Positions 34,999-43,392 of a stretch of DNA of 51,974 nucleotides are shown here, in pieces (position 1 is the first letter of the stretch; each line of letters opens with the position of its first letter). The translations under genes and the position numbers were made by a program. The notes beneath the pieces were generated by a model. The model did no database searches. It saw only the letters and a program-made list of their open reading frames with translations, and was not told where the DNA came from. The stretch comes from Desulfocurvus vexinensis DSM 17965 (GTDB taxonomy: Bacteria; Desulfobacterota; Desulfovibrionia; Desulfovibrionales; Desulfovibrionaceae), in assembly GCF_000519125.1 (NCBI RefSeq), contig NZ_JAEX01000013.1:1-51974 (forward strand). The letters are read 5' to 3'.

Positions 34999-35847
34999 AT
35001 GGATATCGTTCGCGATCCGCAGCAGTTCCAGCAGCAGGCCCTGGCCGCGCGTGCGCGCGGGCAGGTCACGGCCCTGGTGCCGACCATGGGCTTTCTGCAC
35101 GAGGGTCACGCCAGCCTCATCCGCTGGGCTGCGGCCAATGCCGGACGCGTGTGCGTCAGCGTGTTCGTCAACCCGACCCAGTTCGGCCCCGGCGAGGACC
35201 TGGACGCCTACCCGCGCAACCCCGAGGGCGACGCGGCCCTGGCCGAGGCCTGCGGGGCCGACGTGCTCTTCATGCCCGAGCCGGGCGCGCTCTACGCCCC
35301 GGACCACTGCACCTGGGTGGAGGTGCCGCCCCTGGCGCAGCACCTGTGCGGGGCCAGCCGCCCGGTGCATTTCCGGGGTGTGGCCACGGTGGTGACCATG
35401 CTGCTCAACCTGGCCCAGCCGGACGTGGCCGTGTTCGGCCAGAAGGACTGGCAGCAGCTGGCGCTTCTGCGGCGCATGGTGCGCGACCTGCACCTGCCCT
35501 GCCGCATCGAGGGCCGGCCCATCGTGCGCGAGGCCGACGGGCTGGCGCTGAGTTCGCGCAACGTCTACCTCGGCCCCGCCGAGCGGGCCCAGGCCCCGGG
35601 GCTGCACGCCGGGCTGCTGGCCGCTGCGGCCCTGGCCCGGGCCGGGCAGCGCGACGCAGCCACCCTCAAGGCCGCCATCGCCGCGCACTACGCCGCGCAT
35701 GTTCCCGCTGGCGAGGTGGACTACATCGAGATCGTGGACCCCGAGACCGTGCAGCCCGTGGCGACCCTGGCGGGGGCGGCCCTGGCCGCCGTGGCCGTGC
35801 GCCTGGGCCGCGCCCGGCTCATCGACAACGAGCTTTTGCAACCGTAA
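34999..35847 (+). CDS. panC: Pantothenate synthetase
   Basis: A 282-residue class I adenylating ligase joining pantoate and beta-alanine. HIGH-type motif: [14 protein letters not shown]. Substrate loop: [21 protein letters not shown]-like motif: [14 protein letters not shown]-type helix: [15 protein letters not shown]. It is the first gene after the SAM riboswitch; metK starts 91 bases after its stop. Control of a vitamin B5 gene by SAM level is therefore likely here. Confidence 0.96.
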   Translation: MDIVRDPQQFQQQALAARARGQVTALVPTMGFLHEGHASLIRWAAANAGRVCVSVFVNPTQFGPGEDLDAYPRNPEGDAALAEACGADVLFMPEPGALYAPDHCTWVEVPPLAQHLCGASRPVHFRGVATVVTMLLNLAQPDVAVFGQKDWQQLALLRRMVRDLHLPCRIEGRPIVREADGLALSSRNVYLGPAERAQAPGLHAGLLAAAALARAGQRDAATLKAAIAAHYAAHVPAGEVDYIEIVDPETVQPVATLAGAALAAVAVRLGRARLIDNELLQP

Positions 35848-35938
35848 CCCCCATCCGGCCCGGGCCGTGCCCGCGCCGCGAAGCAGAACATCCCCGCAAG
35901 GCCGTGCCGACGGGGAACCATTTCAGGAGGAGCACCAC

Positions 35939-37111
35939 ATGATCAGCAACAAAGGCCGTTTCCATTTCACGTCCGAATCCGTGACCGAGGGGCACCCCGA
36001 CAAGGTCGCCGACCAGATCTCCGACGCCGTGCTCGACGCGCTGCTGGCGCAGGACCCCGAGTCCCGCGTGGCCTGCGAGACCCTGGTCACCACCGGGCTG
36101 GCCATGATCGCCGGCGAGATCACCACCAAGGGCTACGCCGACCTGCCCGCCATCGTGCGCGAGACCATCCGCGAGATCGGCTACACCAGCTCGGTCATGG
36201 GCTTTGACGCCGACACCTGCGCCGTGATGTCCACCATCGACAAGCAGTCGCCGGACATCGCCCAGGGCGTGGACCGCAAGGCCCCCGAGGAGCAGGGCGC
36301 GGGCGACCAGGGCATGATGTTCGGCTACGCCAGCGACGAGACCCCGACCCTCATGCCCGCGCCCATCTTCTGGGCCCACAAGCTCTCGCGCCGCCTGACC
36401 TACGTGCGCAAGGAGGGCATCCTCGACTTCCTGCGCCCCGACGGCAAGACCGAGGTCAGCTTCACCTACGAGGACGGCCAGCCCAAGTTCATCGACACCG
36501 TGGTCATCGCCGCCCAGCACGACGAGAACATCGCCTACCAGGACCTGGTGGACGCCATCCGCGAGGAGGTCATCTTCAAGACCCTGCCCGGCGAGTTCGT
36601 GGACCGCAAGAAGACCCGCATCTTCATCAACACCACCGGGCGCTTCGTCATCGGCGGCCCCATGGGCGACTGCGGCCTGACCGGGCGCAAAATCATCCAG
36701 GACACCTACGGCGGCATGGGCGCCCACGGCGGCGGCGCCTTCTCCGGCAAGGACCCGTCCAAGGTGGACCGCTCCGGCGCCTACATGGGCCGCTACATCG
36801 CCAAGAACGTGGTCGCCGCCGGGCTGGCCCCCAAGTGCCAGGTCCAGATCGCCTACGTCATCGGCGTGGCCGAGCCGGTGTCGGTGCTCGTGTCCAGCCT
36901 GGGCACCAGCGAGGTCAGCGACGAGGCCCTGACCGACGCCGTGCAGCAGACCTTCGACCTGCGCCCCTACTACATCGAGAAGAAGCTCAACCTGCGCCGC
37001 CCCATCTACAAGGCCACGGCGTGCTACGGCCACTTCGGCCGCGAGCGCCCCGAGTTCACCTGGGAGGCCACCGACATGGCCGAAACCCTCAAGGCCAACT
37101 GCAAGGGCTAG
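35939..37111 (+). CDS. metK: S-adenosylmethionine synthase
   Basis: A 390-residue enzyme making SAM from methionine and ATP. Signatures: [20 protein letters not shown], the [12 protein letters not shown] hexapeptide region, and the glycine-rich [22 protein letters not shown] sits eight bases before the ATG. It is the second gene of the riboswitch-led pair, so feedback by its own product is expected. A perfect terminator follows. Confidence 0.98.
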   Translation: MISNKGRFHFTSESVTEGHPDKVADQISDAVLDALLAQDPESRVACETLVTTGLAMIAGEITTKGYADLPAIVRETIREIGYTSSVMGFDADTCAVMSTIDKQSPDIAQGVDRKAPEEQGAGDQGMMFGYASDETPTLMPAPIFWAHKLSRRLTYVRKEGILDFLRPDGKTEVSFTYEDGQPKFIDTVVIAAQHDENIAYQDLVDAIREEVIFKTLPGEFVDRKKTRIFINTTGRFVIGGPMGDCGLTGRKIIQDTYGGMGAHGGGAFSGKDPSKVDRSGAYMGRYIAKNVVAAGLAPKCQVQIAYVIGVAEPVSVLVSSLGTSEVSDEALTDAVQQTFDLRPYYIEKKLNLRRPIYKATACYGHFGRERPEFTWEATDMAETLKANCKG

Positions 37112-37137
37112 CGCCGAGCTGCGGCATCGAGGCAAAG

Positions 37138-37173
37138 AAAAAGGGGACCGCCCGCGGGCGGTCCCCTTTTTTT
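37138..37173. terminator. Bidirectional terminator after metK
   Basis: A perfect palindrome, GGGGACCGCCCG with CGGGCGGTCCCC, is flanked by AAAAA on the left and TTTTTTT on the right. It ends metK on the plus strand and the leftward unknown gene on the minus strand. Confidence 0.92.
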
Positions 37174-37191
37174 GCGTCCTGCGCCGGGGGC

Positions 37192-37746
37192 TCAGTTCCG
37201 GGCCAGGGTGCGCAGGGCGCTGGCGATGTTCTCCGGCAGGTCCGCCGGGCCGACGGCCTTGAGGCTGCTGGCGTCCAGCAGGACCGCCGTGCCTTCGAAC
37301 CAGCCCACCTTGGGGCCCGTGGCGCCGTCGAACACCGGGACGCGCACGGTGATGAACTCCAGGTTCGCGGTGTCCTGCCCGCGCCGGGCGAGCTGCTCCG
37401 TGAGGTAGGCCACGCCCTGGGCGTGCTCCTGCTCAGTCTCGCCCACGATGGGCAGGCCGTCCTTCATGCCCAGCATCGGGCGGCCCTGCCCGAAGAGCGC
37501 CGCGCCGCGCTCGGCGAGCCAGCTTGCCCCGCCCACCGGGGCCGGGTCCACCGTGGCGGCCAGGGTGGTCGCGGAGGCGGCCTCGGCCAGACGCGCGGCG
37601 GCGCGCGGTGCGCGGAAGGCGTCGTCGCCGGTCCAGGCGCTGGCTGCCGCCGTGTCTTCGTTGGTGGCGTCCTGAGGGGTCTGCTCCCGGATGGCGGGCG
37701 CTGCCGCCGCCGCCCAGGGGCCCTGGGTGCTGTCGTCGATGCGCAT
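37192..37746 (-). CDS. Protein of unknown function (184 aa)
   Basis: A 184-residue soluble protein that I do not recognise. The first 75 residues are Ala-, Thr- and Asp-rich and look disordered. The second half is more ordered (MLGMKDGLPIVGETEQEHAQ, and FITVRVPVFDGATGPKVGWF). There is no signal peptide and no membrane helix. CAGGAGGAAGC before the ATG and typical third-position GC support it as real. It lies between metK (converging) and the TonB receptor gene (same direction, 171-base gap with hairpins). Confidence 0.7.
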   Translation of the reverse strand: MRIDDSTQGPWAAAAAPAIREQTPQDATNEDTAAASAWTGDDAFRAPRAAARLAEAASATTLAATVDPAPVGGASWLAERGAALFGQGRPMLGMKDGLPIVGETEQEHAQGVAYLTEQLARRGQDTANLEFITVRVPVFDGATGPKVGWFEGTAVLLDASSLKAVGPADLPENIASALRTLARN

Positions 37747-37771
37747 GCTTCCTCCTGCTGGCCGGATACAG

Positions 37772-37878
37772 TGAAAAAAATTCCCCCTGCGGGGTGGGGA
37801 GCAAGAATCGCGCCTGCGGGCGGGGTTCTTGCCCCGTGGCGCAGAAGCGAGCCCCCTCCGGCCAGGGCCGGAGGGGGC
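37772..37878 (-). terminator. Hairpin cluster downstream of the TonB receptor gene
   Basis: A 13-bp stem, GCCCCCTCCGGCC (37851-37863) with GGCCGGAGGGGGC (37866-37878), comes first on the leftward transcript. A second stem around GCAAGAA/TTCTTGC (37801-37831) follows, and then a small CCCC/GGGG hairpin with seven Ts on the minus strand (37774-37780). Together they probably end the receptor transcript. Confidence 0.6.
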
Positions 37879-37917
37879 GGGGTGTGGGTGTGGGCGTGGG
37901 CCCGGGGTGACGGCGGG

Positions 37918-40158
37918 CTACAGCTCCACGGCCAAGCGCAGCAGCGCAGTGAACGGGGCGCCGACCATGTAGGTGCTGCTCCCGGCGCGGGTGTCGTCGC
38001 CGGTGTTGATGGCCGAGATGTATTCGGAATCCAGCAGGTTGTAGAGGTCCAGGCTCAGGCGCACGCGCTTGGCCCAGTCCAGGTCCGTGAAGGTGTAGGA
38101 GGCGCAGAGGTCCACCACGCCGTAGCCGTCCACCTTCTCCTTGTGCTCCAGGTCGCCGTAGCGCTCGCCCAGCAGGCGCAGCATGGGCGAGATCTCGAAG
38201 CCGCCGTGGCGGAAGATGAAGCCGGTCTTGGCCATCCACAGCGGGGTGTCCACCACCTGCCTGCCCTTGCTGTCCAGGGTGTTGCCCGCGAAGGTCAGGT
38301 CGTCGTCGTAGGTCAGCACCGAGTACGAGGGGCTCAGGAACCAGGTGAAGTTCTCGGTCAGGTGGACGTTGGCCTCGACCTCGGCGCCGTAGCCCGTGGC
38401 CGCGCCCACGTTCTGCTGGTAGTTCACGCCCGCGACGCCGATGCGCGGGTCATGGACGGTGACCAGCAGGTTCTCGCTCTTGGTGTAGTACACCGAGGGG
38501 GTGATCTCGGCCCTGCCGAGGCTCAGGCGTACGCCGACCTCCACGGTGTCGGTGGTCTCCATGTCGCGGGTGTTGAACAGGTCGTCCAGGGTCACGCCCG
38601 CCGCCTGGAAGGCCGCGCGGTTGCTGCTGTAGGTGTTGATGAGCGGCACGTAGGAGTAGGGGCGGATCTGGCTGCGGCCGTAGCTGGCGAAGGGCTCCAC
38701 CGCGTCGTTTATGGCGTAGGACAGGGCGACGCTCGGCAGCAGGGCGTCGTATTCCTTGGTGGCGCGGTCCAGGTCGGCCTGGCGGACCAGGGTGCTGGGC
38801 GCCCCTGTCTTGGAGGTGTAGCCGTGGGTGGCGGGGTCGCGGTAGTAGAAATACTTCAGCCCGGCCTGCCACTTGAAGCGGTCGTGCTCGCCGCCGATCT
38901 TGAGGAAGGGGCTGTGCATGTGCCCCTTGTCCAGGTTGCGGGTGTAGATGCCGTAGCCCGCGAACTGTCCGGTGCTGGGGATGTAGTTCTTGGTGATGAT
39001 GCGCATGTCCACGGCTTCGTACATGTAGCCGAGCACGGTGGTCAGCTCGCCGAAACGCTTTTCCATCTCCGCCGCGGCGCCGAAGCGCTCGATGTAGCGG
39101 TTGCGCTGCTGCACGCGGTTGTTGGACGAGTTGCCCGCGTAGACCGTGGAGTCCTCCTTGGAGTAGAATGGTTTGAATGTGAAGCCGAGGGTGTCGTCCA
39201 CGCTGGCGGTGATGATGCTCATGACATCGTTGTTGTTGTACGTGCCACGGTTGTATTTGTAGTAGTAGATGTCCTGGGCATTGGTCCCTGTCAGTTCCTC
39301 GTTGAAATCCTTGTCGTGGTTTTCGGAGAGCGATTCGGTTTCCGCGTGGCTCAGGGCGCGGTACATATCGCTTTCGATGTAGTTGGAGTTGAAGAAAATC
39401 TTGATGTCGTCGTCGTTCACAGTGGGCTGGCGGAGCATCAGGTTCACGTTGGTGCGCGGGCCGACCTCGCCCGGGCCCTTCCACTTGTCGGCCTCGGTGT
39501 AGGAGACCGACCCGGACAGCGCCGTGCCGGAGTCGGTGACCTCGCCGCTGTCCAGGCGCAGGAAGCTGCGGCTGTAGGCGCTGGAGCCCAGGCCCTGCTC
39601 GAACTCCAGGCCGGGCTCGGCCTTGGGCCATTTGGGCCGCAGCTCGATGGCCCCGCCGCGCGCGCCCATGCCGGTGCCGATGTCGGCGGGCACGGCGCCC
39701 TTGTAGATGGTCACGCCCTCGAAGTTGTTGGTGTCGTAGAGGTATTCGCGCGGGCCGATGGGGTTGCCGCCCCAGTTGGGCACGCCCTCCACGGACAGCG
39801 ACCCCAGGTAGCCGCGCACTCCGCGCGTGCGGATGGTGTTCTGCTCGGGGCTCAGGCCGAAGCCGTCGGCGCTTTCCACGTTCACGCCGGGGATGACCTG
39901 CAGGGCGTTGTAGATGCTGGTTTCGGTCCTGCCGCCCTGCATCTCGATACCGTCGGTGGTGATCTGCGTGCCGGTGAACACCGTGTCGCCGCTTTGCATG
40001 GTCGGGGTGATGATGCGCGTGGCGTTCACGACCATCTCGTCCAGGCGGATGGTGTTCTCCGCGCCGTGGGCAGGCCCGGTCAGCAACAGGGCGAGGGCCG
40101 CGCAAAGGCCCAGGAACGGGAACGGGGAGCGGGGGGGACGCGAGCAGTGGGTCCGCAT
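37918..40158 (-). CDS. TonB-dependent outer-membrane receptor
   Basis: A 746-residue gated channel. Signal peptide about 1-32 (ends TGPAHGA). TonB box LDEMVVNATR directly after it. Plug domain about 45-165 (TSIYNALQVIPGVNV, IRTRGVRGYLGSLSVEGVP). 22-strand barrel to the C-terminus, with the usual late motifs (NLLDSEYIS). The last residue is Leu rather than the common Phe or Trp. The barrel is rich in Tyr/Asn loops. The substrate is unknown (iron chelate, cobamide or other). GGAGG precedes the ATG. No TonB, ExbBD or ABC importer is adjacent. Confidence 0.93.
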   Translation of the reverse strand: MRTHCSRPPRSPFPFLGLCAALALLLTGPAHGAENTIRLDEMVVNATRIITPTMQSGDTVFTGTQITTDGIEMQGGRTETSIYNALQVIPGVNVESADGFGLSPEQNTIRTRGVRGYLGSLSVEGVPNWGGNPIGPREYLYDTNNFEGVTIYKGAVPADIGTGMGARGGAIELRPKWPKAEPGLEFEQGLGSSAYSRSFLRLDSGEVTDSGTALSGSVSYTEADKWKGPGEVGPRTNVNLMLRQPTVNDDDIKIFFNSNYIESDMYRALSHAETESLSENHDKDFNEELTGTNAQDIYYYKYNRGTYNNNDVMSIITASVDDTLGFTFKPFYSKEDSTVYAGNSSNNRVQQRNRYIERFGAAAEMEKRFGELTTVLGYMYEAVDMRIITKNYIPSTGQFAGYGIYTRNLDKGHMHSPFLKIGGEHDRFKWQAGLKYFYYRDPATHGYTSKTGAPSTLVRQADLDRATKEYDALLPSVALSYAINDAVEPFASYGRSQIRPYSYVPLINTYSSNRAAFQAAGVTLDDLFNTRDMETTDTVEVGVRLSLGRAEITPSVYYTKSENLLVTVHDPRIGVAGVNYQQNVGAATGYGAEVEANVHLTENFTWFLSPSYSVLTYDDDLTFAGNTLDSKGRQVVDTPLWMAKTGFIFRHGGFEISPMLRLLGERYGDLEHKEKVDGYGVVDLCASYTFTDLDWAKRVRLSLDLYNLLDSEYISAINTGDDTRAGSSTYMVGAPFTALLRLAVEL

Positions 40159-40285
40159 GGCAGCCTCCGGTGCGCCTGGTTTGCCGCTCCCGGCGCGCCG
40201 GAGGCGGGGCGGGCCGGTGCGGCAAAACCCCCGGCTGACCGGCCAAAGGGTATACGCTACAAATGCCCGCAAATTGTTTTTTGCG

Positions 40286-40313
40286 ATTTTAAACGCATAT
40301 GTTTCAAGAACAA
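40286..40313 (-). promoter_or_regulatory. Candidate promoter of the TonB receptor gene
   Basis: On the minus strand TTGTTC (40308-40313), 16 bases, then TAAAAT (40286-40291). The -10 is good, while the -35 is weak, which would suit an activator-dependent promoter. Confidence 0.45.
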
Positions 40314-40356
40314 GGTTGTGGGTAGTAGAACTAATATGGATAGGTCAAGAGTAAAA

Positions 40357-40382
40357 TGCTATCATTTGCTATTTAGTGCTAT
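40357..40382. repeat. Three TGCTAT repeats at exact 10-bp spacing
   Basis: TGCTAT occurs at 40357, 40367 and 40377, so one copy per helical turn on the same face of the DNA. They start about 45 bases upstream of the predicted -35 of the receptor gene. This is the layout of sites for a multimeric activator. I cannot assign the protein. Confidence 0.6.
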
Positions 40383-40400
40383 TTCGGGAGAGGGAAACGC

Positions 40401-40433
40401 AACCGCCCCGGGCCGTCGCGGCCCGGGGCGGTT
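40401..40433 (-). terminator. Terminator of the EAL/HDOD gene
   Basis: A perfect 14-bp stem, AACCGCCCCGGGCC (40401-40414) with GGCCCGGGGCGGTT (40420-40433), is followed on the minus strand by GCGTTTCCC. Confidence 0.6.
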
Positions 40434-40474
40434 GTGCGCGGCGCACGGGCGCGCCGCCGGGGGAGGGGGAGGCC

Positions 40475-41767
40475 TCAGCAGGCCTGGCCCTGCTCCGCAG
40501 AGCCCAGGATGCCCTGGGTCCATTCCAGGGCCTGGGTGTAGAGCACGTCGGCCTCCTCGGGGGGCACGCCCGGGATGGCCAGCATGCTGTCCACCTGCGG
40601 CCAGTCGTTGCGCTCGTAGGCCAGGGCCAGGTCGATGCAGAAGCGGTAGTCGTTGCTCTTGCCCGCCAGGGCGGCCTTCATGGTTTCGTCCAGGGGCAGA
40701 TTTTCCAGGACCTGCCCCATGGGCACCCCGAGCATGGCGTCCAGCAGCGAGAACAGCCCGAGCAGGAAGTGGGTCTCGGGCGAGTAGTTCGCCGGGCAGC
40801 TCTCGGCCATGAGCTCCAGGAAACGGCCCCGGTGCACCGACAGGAAGGTCACCTCGCGGCCCTTGTTGCCCGGGGCCAGGTCGGACATGATCACCACGCG
40901 CAGCCATTGGGCGAGCTGGCGCTGGCCCAGGAGGGCGATGGCCCGCGTCACGGACTCCACCTTCTGGCGTACGCCCATGCCCACGGAGTTGATGTAGCGG
41001 AACAGGCGGTAGGTCAGCGACGGGTCGCGCTGGATGATCTCGGCCAGGCGCTTCACGTCGAAGTCCGGGGAGCCCAGTTCCTGGAGCAGCTGGAGCTTGG
41101 CCAGCTCGCTGGCGGCGATCTTGCGGCCCGGGATGATCTCGGGCCGGGCGAAGAAGTAGCCCTGGAACAGCGTGAACCCCAGCTCGCGGCACAGGGCGAA
41201 GACGGCGTTGTCCTCGACCTTTTCGGCCAGCAGGCGGCAGCCGTGGTGCTCCAGGCGGCGGACCACCTCGCGCAGCCTGGGGGCGCCCTCCAGGCCGTCG
41301 GGGCCCAGCACGGCCAGCACGTCCACCTTGATGATGTCCACCAGGGGCAGGAAGGGTTCGAGGACGGCCTCGCCGGTGAAGTCGTCCATGGCCAGGGTGT
41401 AGCCCGCGGCCTTGAGCTCGCCCACGGCGGCCAGTACGGCCTCGTCGGGCTGCACGTCTTCGAGGATTTCCACCACGGCGATGTCCGCCGGGAGGGCGAA
41501 GGCGAAGTTTTCCAGCAGCAGGGTGCGCGGGAAGTTGATCAGCGTCCGCTGGCCGGGGCGCAGGCCCTGGGAGGCCAGCAGGAAGCCGTCGGCGATGACC
41601 TTGGCCGTGGCCATGTCGGCATCGGTCACCTGGGCCGAGCGGGCCTCGCCCGTGGCGCGGAAGAGCAGCTCATAGCCCCAGACGTTCATCTTGGGGTCGA
41701 AGATGGGCTGGCGGGCCACGAAGACGGCCTCGGCGGCGGGAGCGGCGGTTCCTGTGGTGTCGTTCAT
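40475..41767 (-). CDS. EAL/HDOD-domain signalling protein
   Basis: A 430-residue protein. The N-terminal EAL-type domain (about 20-215) starts VFVARQPIFDPKMNVWGYELLFR and keeps the EAL-like ELL, MDDFTG and IIKVD blocks but looks degenerate, so c-di-GMP binding or hydrolysis is doubtful. The HDOD domain (about 215-420) has no HD-GYP residues. Proteins of this type act as protein-interaction hubs in motility and stress control. MNDTTGT is the chosen start, without a strong ribosome site; the next start upstream (a TTG) lies in the operator-like region. Confidence 0.87.
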   Translation of the reverse strand: MNDTTGTAAPAAEAVFVARQPIFDPKMNVWGYELLFRATGEARSAQVTDADMATAKVIADGFLLASQGLRPGQRTLINFPRTLLLENFAFALPADIAVVEILEDVQPDEAVLAAVGELKAAGYTLAMDDFTGEAVLEPFLPLVDIIKVDVLAVLGPDGLEGAPRLREVVRRLEHHGCRLLAEKVEDNAVFALCRELGFTLFQGYFFARPEIIPGRKIAASELAKLQLLQELGSPDFDVKRLAEIIQRDPSLTYRLFRYINSVGMGVRQKVESVTRAIALLGQRQLAQWLRVVIMSDLAPGNKGREVTFLSVHRGRFLELMAESCPANYSPETHFLLGLFSLLDAMLGVPMGQVLENLPLDETMKAALAGKSNDYRFCIDLALAYERNDWPQVDSMLAIPGVPPEEADVLYTQALEWTQGILGSAEQGQAC

Positions 41768-41826
41768 CGGGTTCCCGGTGCGGTGCGGGTGTCGGGTTCG
41801 TGTCGCGGCTGCGGACGGCAATCCCG

Positions 41827-41866
41827 CAGTATTGTGAAGATACCACAGTATTTGTTGCACGTGCAA
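41827..41866. promoter_or_regulatory. Operator-like palindromes upstream of the EAL/HDOD gene
   Basis: The perfect 12-bp palindrome TTGCACGTGCAA (41855-41866) lies next to two CAGTATT repeats (41827-41833 and 41846-41852). Between these repeats lies TGTG-N7-CACA. The region is AT-rich compared with its flanks and lies 60-100 bases before the start codon, so it is the likely promoter and regulator site. Confidence 0.4.
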
Positions 41867-41895
41867 GAGGATTGCCGGACTGGCGGCAACCCGCG

Positions 41896-41927
41896 CAAAA
41901 AGCCGCCGGACCAGCGGTCCGGCGGCC
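41896..41927 (-). terminator. Intrinsic terminator of argC
   Basis: An 11-bp perfect stem, GCCGCCGGACC (41902-41912) with GGTCCGGCGGC (41916-41926), is followed on the minus strand by TTTTTG. Confidence 0.85.
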
Positions 41928-41968
41928 TTGTGCGCGGGGTGCGGGGCGGGCGCCGGGCCCGGGCGGGG

Positions 41969-43021
41969 TCAGGGCACCAGGGGCGCCAGGTTCAGGCCGG
42001 TGGCCGGGTCCAGCCCGAGCATGAGGTTGGCGTTGGCCAGGGCCTGGCCCGAGGCGCCCCGGCAGAGGTTGTCGATGCACGAGACCACGATGAGCCGGTC
42101 GGTGCGCGGGTCCACCACCAGGCCGATGTCGCAGAACATGGTGCCGCGCACGTTTTTGGTTTCCGGCAGGGCGCCCTGGGGCAGCACGCGCACCCAGGGC
42201 GCGTCGGCGTAGGCCGCCTCGTAGGCGGCGTGGACCTCGGCCAGGGTGGCCGGGCGCGCCAGGCGCGCGTAGCAGGTGGACAGGATGCCCCGGTTGATGG
42301 GCAGAAGATGCGTGTTGAAGGACACGCGCAGCTCCCGGCCCGCCAGGCGCGACAGCTCCTGCTCGATCTCCGGGGTGTGGCGGTGGCGGCCCAGGTTGTA
42401 GGCCCGGAAGGTGTCGGAGACCTCGCAGAACAGCGAACCCACGGCGGCCTTGCGCCCGGCGCCCGTGGCGCCGGACTTGGCGTCGATGACCAGCCCGTCG
42501 GGCTCCGCGAAGCCTCGGCTCAGGGCCGGATACAGGCCCAGGATGGCCGAGGTCGGGTAGCAGCCGGGGTTGGCGATGAGCCGGGCCGTGCGGATGGCCG
42601 GGGCGTTGAGCTCGGGCAGGCCGAACACGGCGTCGGCGATGAGCCCGGGGTGGCGGTGCTCCAGGCCGTACCACTGGGCGTAGGTCTGCGGGTCCTTGAT
42701 GCGAAAGTCGGCGGACAGGTCCACCACGCGCACCCCGCGCCCGACCAGGGCGGCGGCCATGTCCATGGCCGTGCCGTGGGGCACGGCCAGGAACACCAGG
42801 TCGCAGGCCCCGGCCAGGTCGTCCACGTCGGGCTCGCTGACCGTGAGCCCGCCCAGGGGCAGCCCGGTCAGCCCGGGGAAGAGCTGGGCCAGGGTCCGCC
42901 CGGCGTCGGAGCGCGAGGTGGCGCGCACCAGCTCCAGGGCGCCGTGGCCGCACAGAAGGCGCGCCAGTTCCATGCCGGTGTAGCCGGTGACGCCCACCAG
43001 CCCGGCCTTGAAGGTCGTCAT
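41969..43021 (-). CDS. argC: N-acetyl-gamma-glutamyl-phosphate reductase
   Basis: A 350-residue arginine-pathway enzyme reducing N-acetylglutamyl phosphate with NADPH. The NADP loop is GVTGYTGMELARLL, the nucleophile is Cys154 in NPGCYPTSA, and the His partner is in GRHRHTPEIEQEL. It is the last gene of a leftward group, 10 bases after the DUF1844 gene, and is followed by a clear terminator. Confidence 0.97.
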   Translation of the reverse strand: MTTFKAGLVGVTGYTGMELARLLCGHGALELVRATSRSDAGRTLAQLFPGLTGLPLGGLTVSEPDVDDLAGACDLVFLAVPHGTAMDMAAALVGRGVRVVDLSADFRIKDPQTYAQWYGLEHRHPGLIADAVFGLPELNAPAIRTARLIANPGCYPTSAILGLYPALSRGFAEPDGLVIDAKSGATGAGRKAAVGSLFCEVSDTFRAYNLGRHRHTPEIEQELSRLAGRELRVSFNTHLLPINRGILSTCYARLARPATLAEVHAAYEAAYADAPWVRVLPQGALPETKNVRGTMFCDIGLVVDPRTDRLIVVSCIDNLCRGASGQALANANLMLGLDPATGLNLAPLVP

Positions 43022-43031
43022 CGCCAGGCCC

Positions 43032-43388
43032 TCACTTCATCTGCATGACGTATTTCATGCGCAGTTCGTAGAGCAGGCCCTCCAGGAGCCTGCGCTCGTC
43101 CGCCGCAAGGCAGTTGCCGGTCTTTTCCTGGAGCATGGCCAGGATGTCGATGGTGTGCTTGGCCACCGGCAGGTTGGCCATGGTCCGGCCCGACTCGGGC
43201 TCGGGCACCTCGCCCAGATGCACCAGCGCCGAAGACGCCAGGGACATGACGAAGGTGGAAAAGGTCACCTCGGGCAGGGGGGTCTGGGCCGCCGCGGCGT
43301 CCGCCGCGCGCTCTGCCGCCCGCTGCTCCTCGCTGCTGGGCCCCGTGCCGCAGCCGGGGCACTGGCCGTCTGGCTGTCCGCTGCTCAT
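43032..43388 (-). CDS. DUF1844-family protein
   Basis: A 118-residue protein. An N-terminal CPGCG motif (one Cys pair) precedes an Ala-rich stretch and the DUF1844 core (FSTFVMSLASSALVHLGEVP, then ANLPVAKHTIDILAMLQEKT). DUF1844 has no established function; it is common in deltaproteobacteria. AGGAG precedes the ATG. It lies four bases after the aminotransferase gene and 10 before argC. Confidence 0.85.
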   Translation of the reverse strand: MSSGQPDGQCPGCGTGPSSEEQRAAERAADAAAAQTPLPEVTFSTFVMSLASSALVHLGEVPEPESGRTMANLPVAKHTIDILAMLQEKTGNCLAADERRLLEGLLYELRMKYVMQMK

Positions 43389-43392
43389 GGCC

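Larger units (their letters stand above)
40159..40474. other. Regulatory intergenic region upstream of the TonB receptor
   Basis: A 316-base gap. From the right it holds the terminator of the EAL/HDOD gene (40401-40433), three TGCTAT repeats (40357-40382), a promoter (40286-40313) in an AT-rich island, and a leader of about 120 bases. The AT content from 40255 to 40390 stands out against the surroundings. Confidence 0.6.
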
